Below, one piece after another: positions 23,729 to 32,421 of a DNA stretch of 64,000 nucleotides; the first letter of the stretch is position 1, and the number at the start of each line of letters is the position of its first letter. The position numbers and the translations under genes were made by a program. The notes beneath the pieces were generated by a model. That model was not told where the DNA came from and searched no databases. It saw only the letters and a program-made list of their open reading frames with translations. The stretch covers positions 128,528 to 192,527 of the forward strand of contig NZ_JTHE03000079.1 of NCBI RefSeq assembly GCF_000817775.3, in the 5' to 3' direction. This DNA is from Lyngbya confervoides BDU141951 (lineage in GTDB: Bacteria > Cyanobacteriota > Cyanobacteriia > Thermosynechococcales > Thermosynechococcaceae).

Positions 23729-24482
23729 GTCAAATACCTCCGCAATTGAGGTTTCATGGGAGGAGGAACGGTTCCGGGTCCACAGTTGAGACCGGACCAG
23801 ACTCACCACTCATGAAACGCAAACAAACGTACGAATGGAGAAAACTAGAGATTAAAGTTCGAGATTCCTAAGCGCTCAGGTCCGGTTCGGAACCGTCAAT
23901 GGGGGCTTCGCCTGAGCTGCCATGAGAGAACCGAATAGTGATCAATGAGGATGAAATCATCAAACAGACCGCCCTTGGGAGAGTTGAGGATCCAGATGAT
24001 GACTGAAAACACGGTAGGCTGTTTAGATTCGATCCGTGCTTTGCAAGAGTGGATTTTAGCGTAAAGCAGTAGTGTTGTTGGATGAGCCGTTGCTGATCAC
24101 TGGATTTGAGATCAAACAAGCCGTAGAGAATTGCAGAGAATGTAGGACATGGACTTTAGACCTCCTAGATTCGAATAATCCAGCAGAATAACTTCACTGC
24201 CATACCCTAGCACCCGAAACAAGAACCTGCAACATTTCTTATTAAGCATTATTGAATCGTAACAACCTTTGTCTCCTGGGGGTTGACAAGGTTCCCTCCG
24301 AGAATGTTCCCGCCCCTGCCAAGGGATAGGATTTGACCGTTCAGAATAATTGGGGAACTGGGTAGATCCCTCCAGCAGACTCAGGGCGGTCCGGATCCGT
24401 GAGCAAAAATTGACACAGTATAATTCGAAGGGGATCTTCCTTGGGATCTGGCGCTATCACCTTCATCTGCTCACTGGGGGCC
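23729..24482. other. Intergenic region of about 750 bp between SDR and GH13 genes
   Basis: No supported gene is seen. A minus-strand 83-codon frame (23868-24119) has no recognisable homology. The right end holds a good -10-like TATAAT at 24419-24424 for the GH13 gene. The stretch may contain decayed coding sequence, but I cannot name it. Confidence 0.45.
24419..24424 (+). promoter_or_regulatory. -10-like element ahead of the GH13 gene
   Basis: TATAAT lies 59 bp before the likely ATG at 24483. A TTGACA is present at 24410-24415 but is too close to act as its -35 partner, and no good -35 is found at 17 bp. Confidence 0.4.
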
Positions 24483-25811
24483 ATGGCTATGCATAATGTT
24501 ACGCTTCACGCCTTTAATTGGAGATATTCAGAAATTATCGACAAGCTCGACGCCATTCGATCTGCTGGGTATGGGGCTATCTTAATTCCGCCACCGGTTT
24601 ATACTGAGCCGACTGGCGCCCCATGGTGGCAACGGTATCAACCCAAGGATTACCGCATCCTTCTTTCCTATTTGGGCGGCAAGCGCGACCTGGAACGCCT
24701 CATTGCTGCCTGTCACAGTGGTTTACCTAAATTGCAGGTCTACGCCGATCTCGTAATTAACCACATGGCCAATGAAGACCGGCCCGATCGGTTTAATTTT
24801 CCAGGGGAAGCTGAACTGGCCCGCTACCGGCAGCACCCTGCCCTCTATGAAGAGAATCGGCTGTACGGGGATCTCAGCCATGGTCTTTTCTCTCCCTGGG
24901 ATTTTAACCATGCCGGTGAAATTGATCCCCATGAATGGTCCGATCGCAATTCAGTGCAATTTCAAAATCTGTCGGGGCTTCCAGACTTGAAAGACGCGGA
25001 TTGGGTCCTGGAACAACAGCGGAACTTGGTGAGCGCTTTGATCGAGATGGGGTTTGACGGCTTTCGCATTGACGCTATCAAGCACATTACTGAACGCATG
25101 ATTGATAACATTGCAGACCCAGCCCAGTCGCGCGATCGCTTTTGGTTTGGAGAGGTTTTGACCGGCAGCGATCGCGATGAGGACATTTTTTTAGATCCCT
25201 TCTTAAGGGAAACCTGGATCTCAGCCTACGATTTTCCCCTCTTCCAAACGATTCGGGAAGCCTTTCGCTTTGGCGGATCTCTAAGACTCCTGGCCGATCC
25301 CCAGAGCCAGGGAAACGCGCTGCCATGGAATCGCGCCGTCACCTTTGTGGTGAATCACGATATTCCCCATAATGATGGCTTTCGATTTTGGCTCTTAGAT
25401 CCCCAGGATGAGCATCTTGCCTATGCCTATATCCTGGGCCGCGATGGCGGAGTTCCCCTGATATATTCTGACCACAATGAATCCCATCACCCGGAGGATC
25501 GCGATCGCTGGTTTGAGATTTACAAACGACCTGACCTTGTTGCCATGATTCATTTCCACAATGCAGTCCATGGGCAACCCATGCAGGTTCTGGCGGTGAA
25601 CGATGTCGTTTTAGTGTTTCGCAGGGGAGATCGAGGAATCGTCGCCATTAATAAAAGCGGGACTCAGCAGGAGGTTAGCTTTAATACCTGGGGGTTGACC
25701 AACCCCGGTCAATATCATGACCTGATCCATCCCCAGGAACTGCAGTTATCCGGTCATCATTGCACGCTGGCGATCCCCGCTCGCACGGCTCAGATGTGGC
25801 TATTGCGTTGA
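24483..25811 (+). CDS. GH13 alpha-amylase family glycoside hydrolase
   Basis: The protein of about 442 residues (ATG giving MAMHNVTLHAF) is a TIM-barrel GH13 enzyme. The conserved regions are in order: DLVINHM at about residue 95, the nucleophile Asp in GFRIDAIKH at about 195, the acid/base Glu in RFWFGEVLTGSD at about 225 and the third Asp in TFVVNHDIPHND at about 290. A short C-terminal beta domain follows. No signal peptide is visible, so it probably acts in the cytosol on glycogen-derived or other alpha-glucans. The exact specificity (alpha-amylase, maltogenic or other) cannot be read from the sequence. The gene is alone, between an intergenic region and a convergent small membrane-protein gene. 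Confidence 0.88.
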   Translation: MAMHNVTLHAFNWRYSEIIDKLDAIRSAGYGAILIPPPVYTEPTGAPWWQRYQPKDYRILLSYLGGKRDLERLIAACHSGLPKLQVYADLVINHMANEDRPDRFNFPGEAELARYRQHPALYEENRLYGDLSHGLFSPWDFNHAGEIDPHEWSDRNSVQFQNLSGLPDLKDADWVLEQQRNLVSALIEMGFDGFRIDAIKHITERMIDNIADPAQSRDRFWFGEVLTGSDRDEDIFLDPFLRETWISAYDFPLFQTIREAFRFGGSLRLLADPQSQGNALPWNRAVTFVVNHDIPHNDGFRFWLLDPQDEHLAYAYILGRDGGVPLIYSDHNESHHPEDRDRWFEIYKRPDLVAMIHFHNAVHGQPMQVLAVNDVVLVFRRGDRGIVAINKSGTQQEVSFNTWGLTNPGQYHDLIHPQELQLSGHHCTLAIPARTAQMWLLR

Positions 25812-25926
25812 ACGGAAGGGAGAGACTGGGATATTCGGTCTGGGGCGTGCAGGGTTTGGAGCGTACAGAGTCTGGAGCGTACAGGGCCAAGAGAGGCCTC
25901 CATCCACCGTCCCCCCTCGCCCCTCC

Positions 25927-26310
25927 TCAGGAATCAATGCGATAGCGGATGAGCCTGCGAATGGTCGGCAGCGATAGATGCAGCTCATGGGCGATCGCAG
26001 CTTCAATCTCCGTAAATTCAACCAGCGGATATTCAAACTCAAGTTCCTGAAGCGCACTACCGCTGGTTTGAACGGTTACCTCGGTTCTGCCTGAGTCGCG
26101 ATCAATCTCGGCATCCAGGGAGGTAATCGTCAGGGATAGGGACAGCGTAATCGGCGGCTGGACCTGAGTGCTGAGTCTTTCCGGATCCCTAGCGGGTTGA
26201 CCCATGACCCAATGACTGAGCCCCGCTGATCCCAGCCAGAAACCAGCGCCGATCAGGGGAAGCGGTAACCAGAATTCCAGGCCAAGCAGGGGGAGGATTC
26301 GTTTCGCCAT
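25927..26310 (-). CDS. Small membrane-anchored hypothetical protein next to a two-component system
   Basis: The 127-residue protein begins MAKRILPLLGLEFWLPLPLIGAGFWL, a likely membrane anchor or signal sequence, with GGAATATC upstream of the ATG at 26310. The remainder is a soluble domain with a predicted strand-rich part (PITLSLSLTITSLDAEIDRDSGRTEV) and an acidic helix EIEAAIAHELHLSLPTIRRLI. I do not recognise the family. It is divergently arranged from the response regulator with only 63 bp between starts, so the regulator may control both directions. Confidence 0.6.
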   Translation of the reverse strand: MAKRILPLLGLEFWLPLPLIGAGFWLGSAGLSHWVMGQPARDPERLSTQVQPPITLSLSLTITSLDAEIDRDSGRTEVTVQTSGSALQELEFEYPLVEFTEIEAAIAHELHLSLPTIRRLIRYRIDS

Positions 26311-26373
26311 GATATTCCAGGGGCAATTCACACGTTAAATTGATGATAAAGCCCCTCCTCCTGGCGTTCGCAA

Positions 26374-27054
26374 ATGAAAATTTTGTTGGTTGAAGATGAT
26401 CCCATTCAGCTTGATCCGCTCAAGGCTGCGCTCCTCAAGGCCGGACATGGGGTGGATGCGGTGGAGGATGGGGCGATGGCCCAGGATTTAATGGACCAGA
26501 TCGACTATGATTTGCTGATTTTAGACTGGATGCTGCCAAACTACAGCGGCGTTGAGCTTTGTCGGCGCTATCGCCAAGGGGGAAAGGTGGCACCTGTACT
26601 GATGCTAACCGCCAAAGATGCGATTGCCGATCGCGTCACTGGTCTCGATGCGGGTGCGGATGATTACCTGGTCAAGCCCGTGAATCTAACGGAGTTTTTA
26701 GCGCGGGTGCGGGCCTTGGGACGGCGATCGCCTCTCTGGCAAGGGGATATCCTTACCCTGGCAGACTTACAGCTCGATCGTCACACCCTGACTTTGCAGC
26801 GACAGAATCAGAGCCTTCGCTTGTCCAACCGCGAATTTCAGCTGATGGAATACCTGATGCGCTATCCCCGGCAGGTGTTAACCCACGCGCAGATTGAACA
26901 GGCGCTTTGGGAATGGGATCGGGTGCCCGATAGCAAGGCCATTGTTACCCTGGTCTACCGTTTGCGCCAGCGCCTGCAAACACTAGGCGCTGAGGACTGG
27001 CTGCAGTCCATCTACGGCATGGGCTATCGTCTGGCGGAGCCGGGAACGGTGTAG
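26374..27054 (+). CDS. OmpR/PhoB-family response regulator
   Basis: The 226-residue protein has a receiver domain at about 1-115 with acidic residues in LVEDDPIQ, the phospho-acceptor Asp in LLILDWMLPN at about residue 51, the Thr in MLTAKDA and the Lys in DDYLVKPVN. A winged helix DNA-binding domain at about 125-222 follows (LTLQRQNQSLRLSNREFQLMEYLM and VTLVYRLRQRL). It resembles the RppA/NrsR type regulators of cyanobacteria, but this cannot be pinned down. The histidine kinase starts 5 bp after its stop, so they form one operon. The divergent small membrane protein is a candidate target. Confidence 0.93.
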   Translation: MKILLVEDDPIQLDPLKAALLKAGHGVDAVEDGAMAQDLMDQIDYDLLILDWMLPNYSGVELCRRYRQGGKVAPVLMLTAKDAIADRVTGLDAGADDYLVKPVNLTEFLARVRALGRRSPLWQGDILTLADLQLDRHTLTLQRQNQSLRLSNREFQLMEYLMRYPRQVLTHAQIEQALWEWDRVPDSKAIVTLVYRLRQRLQTLGAEDWLQSIYGMGYRLAEPGTV

Positions 27055-27059
27055 TCTGG

Positions 27060-28334
27060 ATGTTTGATCGTAGCCGCCGCCGCTTGGCCCAATGGTTTAC
27101 GCTGTCCATGGGCAGTATCTTGATTCTTTTCGCGGTGCTGCTTTATCTGCGAGAAGCCCGCGATCGCTTACAAAACTTTGACAGCACCCTCTATGCCACC
27201 AGCCAAACCATGATGGGGGGTCTCGAAGAGCTTGAGTATCAGGGGCAGCGGCAGGTTGATCTGGAAGATGTGCCCCTGCTGGGCCAAGACTCTCGCCTGC
27301 TTGAGACCCGCCTGATCTTTGCCCGCTGGTACAGTTCCCAGCGACAGGTGCAGCAATTTTTCGGCCCCTTTCCTCCCGAACAACTCAGGGCCCCCATGGG
27401 CTTTGTCACCCTGTCCGATCCAGACAGCTCCGATCGATTACGGCAGCTGACCCTGCCCGTGTACCGGGGCGATGTCCTACTGGGGTATGTGCAGATTGCG
27501 GCTTCGCTGTCCTCCGTCCAGGTTCCCCTCCAAAACCTCCAGATTTTTCTGACCCTGGGGGTGCCGGTGGCGCTGGGGACCATCGCGCTCACGGGCTGGT
27601 GGTTAGGCGGACGAGCCATGGCCCCCATTCGCCAGTCCTATCAGCAACTGCAGCAGTTTACCGCTGCGGCCTCCCATGAACTGCGGGCGCCGCTAGCAGG
27701 CATTATCAGCAACGCCCAAGTGGGCCTGATGGACCCCATTGATCCCCAAGAACAGTCGACTCGGCTATCCACGATTGCAGCCGTGGCCGAAGAGATGAGT
27801 CACCTGGTCAGTCAGCTTCTGTTTCTGGCTCGCCAGCCGGGCACCTTACCTGCTAACGTGCTGCAAACGGTCGATGGGCAGCAGTTTCTGCAGCAGGTCA
27901 TGGACACCCTTGCCCCCCAGGTCATGGCCAAACCGTTAACCCTCCAAACGAGCTTTCCGGCATCCCCGGTGGACTTAACGGTGGAGTCTGATTTAATGCG
28001 GCAGGCGATCGCCAATCTACTGAGCAACGCCTGTCGCTACACACCCGCGGGTGGAACCATTACGGTTTCGTTGAAGCCCTCGCACCGCTGGATTGTAATT
28101 GCCGTTGCGGATACCGGTATCGGCATTGCTGCCGCCGATCTGCCCCATATCTTCGATCATTTTTATCGCTGTGATGGGGTGCGATCGCGTCAGACCGGGG
28201 GCTTTGGATTGGGACTGGCCATTGCCCGACAGATTGTTGAGGCCCATCAAGGAACCCTCACCGTCACCAGTGCACCGGAGGTTGGATCCACCTTTGAGAT
28301 TCGCCTCCCCCGCACCACTGATATTTTTCTGTGA
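27060..28334 (+). CDS. Sensor histidine kinase, partner of the OmpR-family regulator
   Basis: The 424-residue protein has two membrane segments (about 12-30 and 158-182), bracketing a periplasmic sensor region of about 125 residues. A HisKA domain at about 195-260 holds the phosphorylated His in TAAASHELRAPLAGI. An HATPase domain at about 305-420 shows the N box (NLLSNACRYTP), G1 (VADTGIGIAAADLPHIFDHF) and G2 (GGFGLGLAIARQIVEAH) blocks. The sensor region has no conserved cysteine or other motif I can link to metals, although a rppB/nrsS-like nickel or redox role is a possibility by analogy only. It overlaps nothing; an OB-fold protein gene follows 84 bp later. Confidence 0.93.
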   Translation: MFDRSRRRLAQWFTLSMGSILILFAVLLYLREARDRLQNFDSTLYATSQTMMGGLEELEYQGQRQVDLEDVPLLGQDSRLLETRLIFARWYSSQRQVQQFFGPFPPEQLRAPMGFVTLSDPDSSDRLRQLTLPVYRGDVLLGYVQIAASLSSVQVPLQNLQIFLTLGVPVALGTIALTGWWLGGRAMAPIRQSYQQLQQFTAAASHELRAPLAGIISNAQVGLMDPIDPQEQSTRLSTIAAVAEEMSHLVSQLLFLARQPGTLPANVLQTVDGQQFLQQVMDTLAPQVMAKPLTLQTSFPASPVDLTVESDLMRQAIANLLSNACRYTPAGGTITVSLKPSHRWIVIAVADTGIGIAAADLPHIFDHFYRCDGVRSRQTGGFGLGLAIARQIVEAHQGTLTVTSAPEVGSTFEIRLPRTTDIFL

Positions 28335-28418
28335 CTTTTGCCTGTCACACTAAATCATCCTAGATCATGCGTGATCCCGCGGGGATCTCGCGTCTCTCAC
28401 ATCTACTGGAGGTGTCTC

Positions 28419-28826
28419 ATGAAGAAACGATTCATCGGCGCAGGGGTGGTGCTGGCCGCTGCGATCGCCATTCCCACCATCGCCCTCACTCAAAGCGGTC
28501 CAGACAGCCGAGGGACTCGCCAGGCCGCAAACGTTCCCCTAAAGCCCACCGGAACCCTGGCTCAGACCCACACCAGTATCGAAGACGCGCGGGCGCCGCA
28601 CAGCACCACCCTATCGGGTACAATCACCCGCATTTCTGGAGATGACTTTATCCTGGATGACGGCACTGGGAAAATTTGGGTTGAAGCAGAGTTGCGCCCC
28701 CTTCGTCGCGCTAATCTGACCGAAGGTGAAACAGTGAGCGTTACTGGCTATCTGGATGAAAACGAGCTCGAAGCCTATCGCATCACCCGCGCCAATGGCG
28801 AAACCATTGACATCCTTGATGACTAG
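28419..28826 (+). CDS. Periplasmic OB-fold (BOF/YgiW-like) protein
   Basis: The ATG at 28419 is preceded by GGAGG and gives a 135-residue protein with a signal peptide (MKKRFIGAGVVLAAAIAIPTIALT). The mature part ends in a small beta-barrel: LSGTITRISGDDFILDD, GKIWVEAELRPL, GETVSVTGYLDENELEAYRI. This pattern suits the bacterial OB-fold (BOF) family of periplasmic stress proteins such as YgiW, or related OB-fold DUFs. The gene directly follows the response regulator/kinase pair on the same strand, an arrangement in which the OB-fold protein is often a target or a signal-binding partner. No disulfide or metal motif is seen. Confidence 0.75.
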   Translation: MKKRFIGAGVVLAAAIAIPTIALTQSGPDSRGTRQAANVPLKPTGTLAQTHTSIEDARAPHSTTLSGTITRISGDDFILDDGTGKIWVEAELRPLRRANLTEGETVSVTGYLDENELEAYRITRANGETIDILDD

Positions 28827-29159
28827 GGGGACTCAGAGGACTGGGGGGACTCCCCAAAGGGAGCCCCCCAAGGCACGCCCATCCCTAAGCTTGCTTCTAA
28901 GCAGTAGATCGATGTTTGGGGTGGCTCTAAAGAATAGGGCAAAGAAATTTAGTGAATCATCCATGACATTACCCCAATAGCCGTGTTGAGGGGTGGATAT
29001 GGTTGTTTTCTTCATTGATTGCCCCTTGCTCACTGGCCTCAGTTCCGGTTTTCTAGGGGGATTCCCGGCCTTCGGCAGGGTGTCCCCTGGGTGGGCCAAG
29101 CCCTTACTGAGACTACCCAAGCTACGGGTTGTTAGATCCTCTGTCCCCGTTTCCCTGTG
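28827..29159. other. Intergenic region with a terminator-like hairpin
   Basis: About 330 bp with no gene I can support. The left end holds a GC-rich hairpin (28843-28869). The rest has short frames on both strands without recognisable homology. Confidence 0.5.
28843..28869 (+). terminator. GC-rich hairpin after the kinase/OB-fold operon
   Basis: GGGGGG-A-CTCCC (28843-28854) pairs with GGGAG-CCCCCC (28859-28869) with a bulged A and a four-base loop, 17 bp after the OB-fold stop. No T-run follows, so it would be a weak intrinsic terminator or an RNA 3'-end stabiliser. Confidence 0.5.
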
Positions 29160-29867
29160 ATGATGAAGCGTTTTCTCCCTCAACTGACTAGGTTTTGGCA
29201 CACCAGGATTCGTTCTTCCCTGGCTGTCCTCATGTCCTGCGCCAGTGGACTCTGGTTCAGTATTTGCCTGTTGGTGCTCTACGCTCTTGCTGAGCTTTCG
29301 GATGAAGTGTTAGAACAAGAAGCCTTTGCCTTCGACAAAGCTATTCTGCTGTATCTACATCAGCACGCAACTCCAATGCTGGATGCACTGATGATCCACA
29401 TTACGCGGCTGGCCGATCCCAAAACCGTCGTGCCGATCGCGATCGCTGTCTTCCTCTTTCTACGATGGCGCCACCATCGTTTAGAAGCCAGGTTCTTTGC
29501 CCTCAATGCGTTGGGGGGTGTGGTTCTGAGCTATGGACTCAAACTCATTTTCAATAAGCCCAGACCCCAACTTTGGTCCCAAATGATTTCCGAAGAATCC
29601 TTCAGCTATCCCAGCGGCCATGCCCTTGGCTCAGTGGTGATTTACGGCTTTCTGGCTCATCTCCTCGCCTATCTTTATCCCCCCTATTGCTTCCTATTTT
29701 ACGGCATTGCTGGGGTGCTGATCGTCGCAATTGGGTTCAGTCGCCTTTACCTTGGAGTTCACTGGCCTACAGACGTTCTCGCTGGTTATGGAGTGGGATT
29801 TCTATGGGTTTCGGTTTGCCTTATGCTGATGCGGCTCCAAAAGATAAAGGATTCAGATCCAGCGTAA
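29160..29867 (+). CDS. PAP2 family phosphatase (lipid phosphatase-like)
   Basis: The 235-residue integral membrane protein has about six membrane segments. The three phosphatase motifs are present: KLIFNKPRPQLW (about 122-133), SYPSGHALGS (about 145-154) and SRLYLGVHWPTDVLAG (about 193-208). The final His attacks or protonates the phosphate in the family. Such enzymes act on phosphatidic acid, undecaprenyl diphosphate or PgpB-type substrates. Which one applies is not decided by sequence. The gene stands alone; a possible short Cys-containing frame without ATG lies downstream. Confidence 0.93.
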   Translation: MMKRFLPQLTRFWHTRIRSSLAVLMSCASGLWFSICLLVLYALAELSDEVLEQEAFAFDKAILLYLHQHATPMLDALMIHITRLADPKTVVPIAIAVFLFLRWRHHRLEARFFALNALGGVVLSYGLKLIFNKPRPQLWSQMISEESFSYPSGHALGSVVIYGFLAHLLAYLYPPYCFLFYGIAGVLIVAIGFSRLYLGVHWPTDVLAGYGVGFLWVSVCLMLMRLQKIKDSDPA

Positions 29868-30243
29868 ATTAAACATTCTGCGCTGGAGAAGGATCGCCTA
29901 TCTGCTCTTCGGACTCTCCCTGGGAATCCTGTGTGCATCCTACTGTTGCCATGGCGAATTTTCCTGCCCCGATTCTCCTGCCCCGGTATGCCTCCCAGGC
30001 GCAAAATCCCTTGATGGATCAGACGGTTTGCGTCAACTAGCACGCTACCGAACTTGGCCCACAGCTTCAGCTCTGTAACCTTCACAGGATTAAATCCAGG
30101 CAACCGCACCTAAAAAGGGTGCAAACTTAACGCACGCAAATCTGAGGGGAAAGCCCACCCCCCAGCCCCTCTCCAATTTCAGGACCCAGGAGCCGCGCAC
30201 CTGGATCAAGGCAAACACAGATTTTATGAAGCTGGATCTTGCC
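29868..30243. other. Intergenic region with a possible small Cys-rich frame
   Basis: From about 29875 to 30078 a plus-strand frame reads like a signal peptide (ILRWRRIAYLLFGLSLGILCASY) followed by a short Cys-containing tail, but it has no ATG, GTG or TTG start. It could use a non-standard start or be a remnant. The rest holds a 7-bp repeat pair (AAGGCAA at 30208 and TTGCCTT at 30239) at the end of the nSTAND gene. Confidence 0.3.
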
Positions 30244-32421
30244 TTAGGGGATCGCGTCCACCAAATGGGCCGCAATCCAGCCATCCTGAGAGTAACCCGC
30301 AGGAGCCTTAATCTTATACCAGCGATAGTTCCCTCGATCTCGCCCGTTATTATCGAGAACCTGAATCGGCGTGTTGCCCCTGAGCTGGTAGAGAACGGGG
30401 TGGTCAGTGCCAGGCCCTTGACGCACATTTCTCAAATAGCGGGTGGGGCCAGTCACCTTGTAAGCAGTCGGGTGTTGCGGCGTCTGACTCCCCTGGGAAC
30501 TCAGCAATAAACTAGCGTTCATGGCCTGTAATTTCTCAAGGGCCAACTGTTCTTCAATCTGTTTCGCCTCAAGCTCTTGAATAATCCGATTGATTTCTTC
30601 AATCTTACCGGTTTGCTTCTGCAGAGCCTCCAAGGCTCCCCGAATTTCATTGCGCTCGTATTCCACTTCCTTGCGAGCGGCGTCGGTTTTTTGGCGGGCG
30701 GCCTCAGCTTCTCGCCATTTAAACGTGGCAAAGAGACTTAACCCTAACAGTAGACACCCCACCGAAATCACCGCGCCTGTGAGCATCCGGGTTTTCATTT
30801 GTGCAGCTTGTTGACTGCGTTGCACAAATCGGGATTCTAGATCATTTAAATCAGTATACGTTTGCGCTTCTTCCAGCAAGGATCCCCGCAGCAGCACGTT
30901 GGGATCACGTTGGCGTTCCTTCCACTGCTCGGCAGCTGCGCTTAAACTAGACCGACGCCGCAGCGAAACTCGCTCGTCCTCGATCCACCCTAAAAATCGC
31001 GGCCAGTTGCGAATGAGCGCTTCATGGGAAATCTCTATTTGATTATTCTTGGCCGTTTTATGACTCGACTGTCGGATCAGTTGGACCTGGTCTAACTTAC
31101 TCAGGACCCGATCAATCCGGTCATTATCGTCCGGAATCGAATATAGGTCTTCCTTCACAATTCTCTGGCTGGTGACTTCTAAGCCCTGATTGACCCGAAC
31201 CATCCGCAACAGGATTCGTTTGGCCGTTTCCCGATCCTCTGGAATGAGCTGGTTATAGAATTCATCTGCACTGTGGGCCAGCGCTTCCCGAGCTCCTCCG
31301 AGGTTTTGGTAGGTCGAATAGGTGACAACATTCTGCTCCCGCTGCTCCCAAAGTTTCAGCAACACAAATTGGAGCAGAGGTAACGCAGCAGGTTCTCCCA
31401 GCACATCGGCAATTAATCGATCAACCACACCCTCTTCAAACTTGAGTCCCACCTTTTCCGCCGGCTTTTGAATAGCATCTCGAAGCTCAGCGGCATTGAG
31501 GGGCAAAACCCGAATCTGGGCCGTTTCAAAGAATTGATAAAAGTTAGAGAGCAGGGCAACCTTGTTTTCAAAGTCACTCCGCATGGTGAGAATTAGGTAG
31601 ATCTGGGGCTTCGTTTCATCCTCTAGAAGAGCCACCAAGCTGTCAATAAAGGGGGAACGATGGGCTTGCTGGCAGAGGGTAAAGACTTCTTCGAACTGAT
31701 CCATGACCAACACTGCCGGGCGATGGGCAGAAAGTTCTCGGATGAGGTCGGGCAGGTCCCCTGGCTGGTGACTCAGTCGCAGAGTCTGCGATTCTATCCA
31801 GCCTGACTCAGTTTGGTCCGGTGGACACAGGCCCTTCACCAGACTACGAATCGGATCGTTGCCAGGAACCATTGCCGGGAAATAATGCCACTGATCGCTG
31901 TGATCCAATCCTCCCGCTTTAAGGTTTGGAATAAGTCCTCCCAGAACAATTGAGGATTTTCCGCTGCCAGAGGATCCCACCACAGGAAGCAAGCGTTGGG
32001 ATTGGAGGCGAGTCAACAACATTTTTACCATTCGCCGCCGACCAAAGAAGAAGGGGGCATCTCCTTCTCCGAAGGCGTTGAGCCCCCGGTAAGGGCAATC
32101 TTGATCCGCTAAAAGCGGGGCCAGGGCAATATCAAATTCTGCCAGAGAGACGTCCTGACTGGCACAGTTGGCTCGTAATAAAACGGAATTCCAGTAATCT
32201 AGCAACCCCTGGGCCGCAAGGCGATCCTCATCGTTATCGAGGAAGGTTCCTGTTTCCCGCCCTTGGAGGATAAAGCGCTTAATTTCAGAAAAGAGAGGCT
32301 TGTGCGCGGCAATACGGTTGAACTTTTGCAGTAAGGCTCGATGAGCAATTCGCATGGCTGAAAAAGAGGGAAAAGAGACCTCCTTCGCCGGGATCTCTGG
32401 GGGAGGGACGGGATGATTCAT
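30244..32421 (-). CDS. Transmembrane nSTAND NTPase with C-terminal SH3b domain
   Basis: The 725-residue protein has a helical N-terminal region (about 20-105) of the type that precedes STAND domains. The linker CPYRGLNAFGEGDAPFFFGR then leads to an nSTAND1 NTPase core with Walker A GSSGSGKSS (about 149-157) and Walker B AVLVMDQFEE (about 236-245). A winged-helix-like region at about 330-500 follows, with a conserved ISHEALIRNWPRFLGWI. A single membrane helix lies at about 545-565, then a coiled coil (about 570-640) and a bacterial SH3b domain (about 655-723). The topology predicts a cytosolic NTPase and an SH3b domain outside, where it could bind cell wall. It overlaps the CHAT gene by ATGA, indicating translational coupling. 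I infer a ligand-triggered switch controlling the CHAT protease. Confidence 0.85.
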   Translation of the reverse strand: MNHPVPPPEIPAKEVSFPSFSAMRIAHRALLQKFNRIAAHKPLFSEIKRFILQGRETGTFLDNDEDRLAAQGLLDYWNSVLLRANCASQDVSLAEFDIALAPLLADQDCPYRGLNAFGEGDAPFFFGRRRMVKMLLTRLQSQRLLPVVGSSGSGKSSIVLGGLIPNLKAGGLDHSDQWHYFPAMVPGNDPIRSLVKGLCPPDQTESGWIESQTLRLSHQPGDLPDLIRELSAHRPAVLVMDQFEEVFTLCQQAHRSPFIDSLVALLEDETKPQIYLILTMRSDFENKVALLSNFYQFFETAQIRVLPLNAAELRDAIQKPAEKVGLKFEEGVVDRLIADVLGEPAALPLLQFVLLKLWEQREQNVVTYSTYQNLGGAREALAHSADEFYNQLIPEDRETAKRILLRMVRVNQGLEVTSQRIVKEDLYSIPDDNDRIDRVLSKLDQVQLIRQSSHKTAKNNQIEISHEALIRNWPRFLGWIEDERVSLRRRSSLSAAAEQWKERQRDPNVLLRGSLLEEAQTYTDLNDLESRFVQRSQQAAQMKTRMLTGAVISVGCLLLGLSLFATFKWREAEAARQKTDAARKEVEYERNEIRGALEALQKQTGKIEEINRIIQELEAKQIEEQLALEKLQAMNASLLLSSQGSQTPQHPTAYKVTGPTRYLRNVRQGPGTDHPVLYQLRGNTPIQVLDNNGRDRGNYRWYKIKAPAGYSQDGWIAAHLVDAIP

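Noticed and set aside
23868-24119. 83-codon minus-strand frame in the SDR-GH13 gap
   Set aside because: No recognised family and Ser-rich composition; likely chance or decayed sequence.
24410-24424. TTGACA and TATAAT as a complete promoter for the GH13 gene
   Set aside because: The two elements are only 3 bp apart, too close for a -35/-10 pair; only the -10-like element is kept.
28833-29201. 122-codon minus-strand frame beside the PAP2 gene
   Set aside because: It overlaps the terminator hairpin and the PAP2 start and shows no recognisable family.
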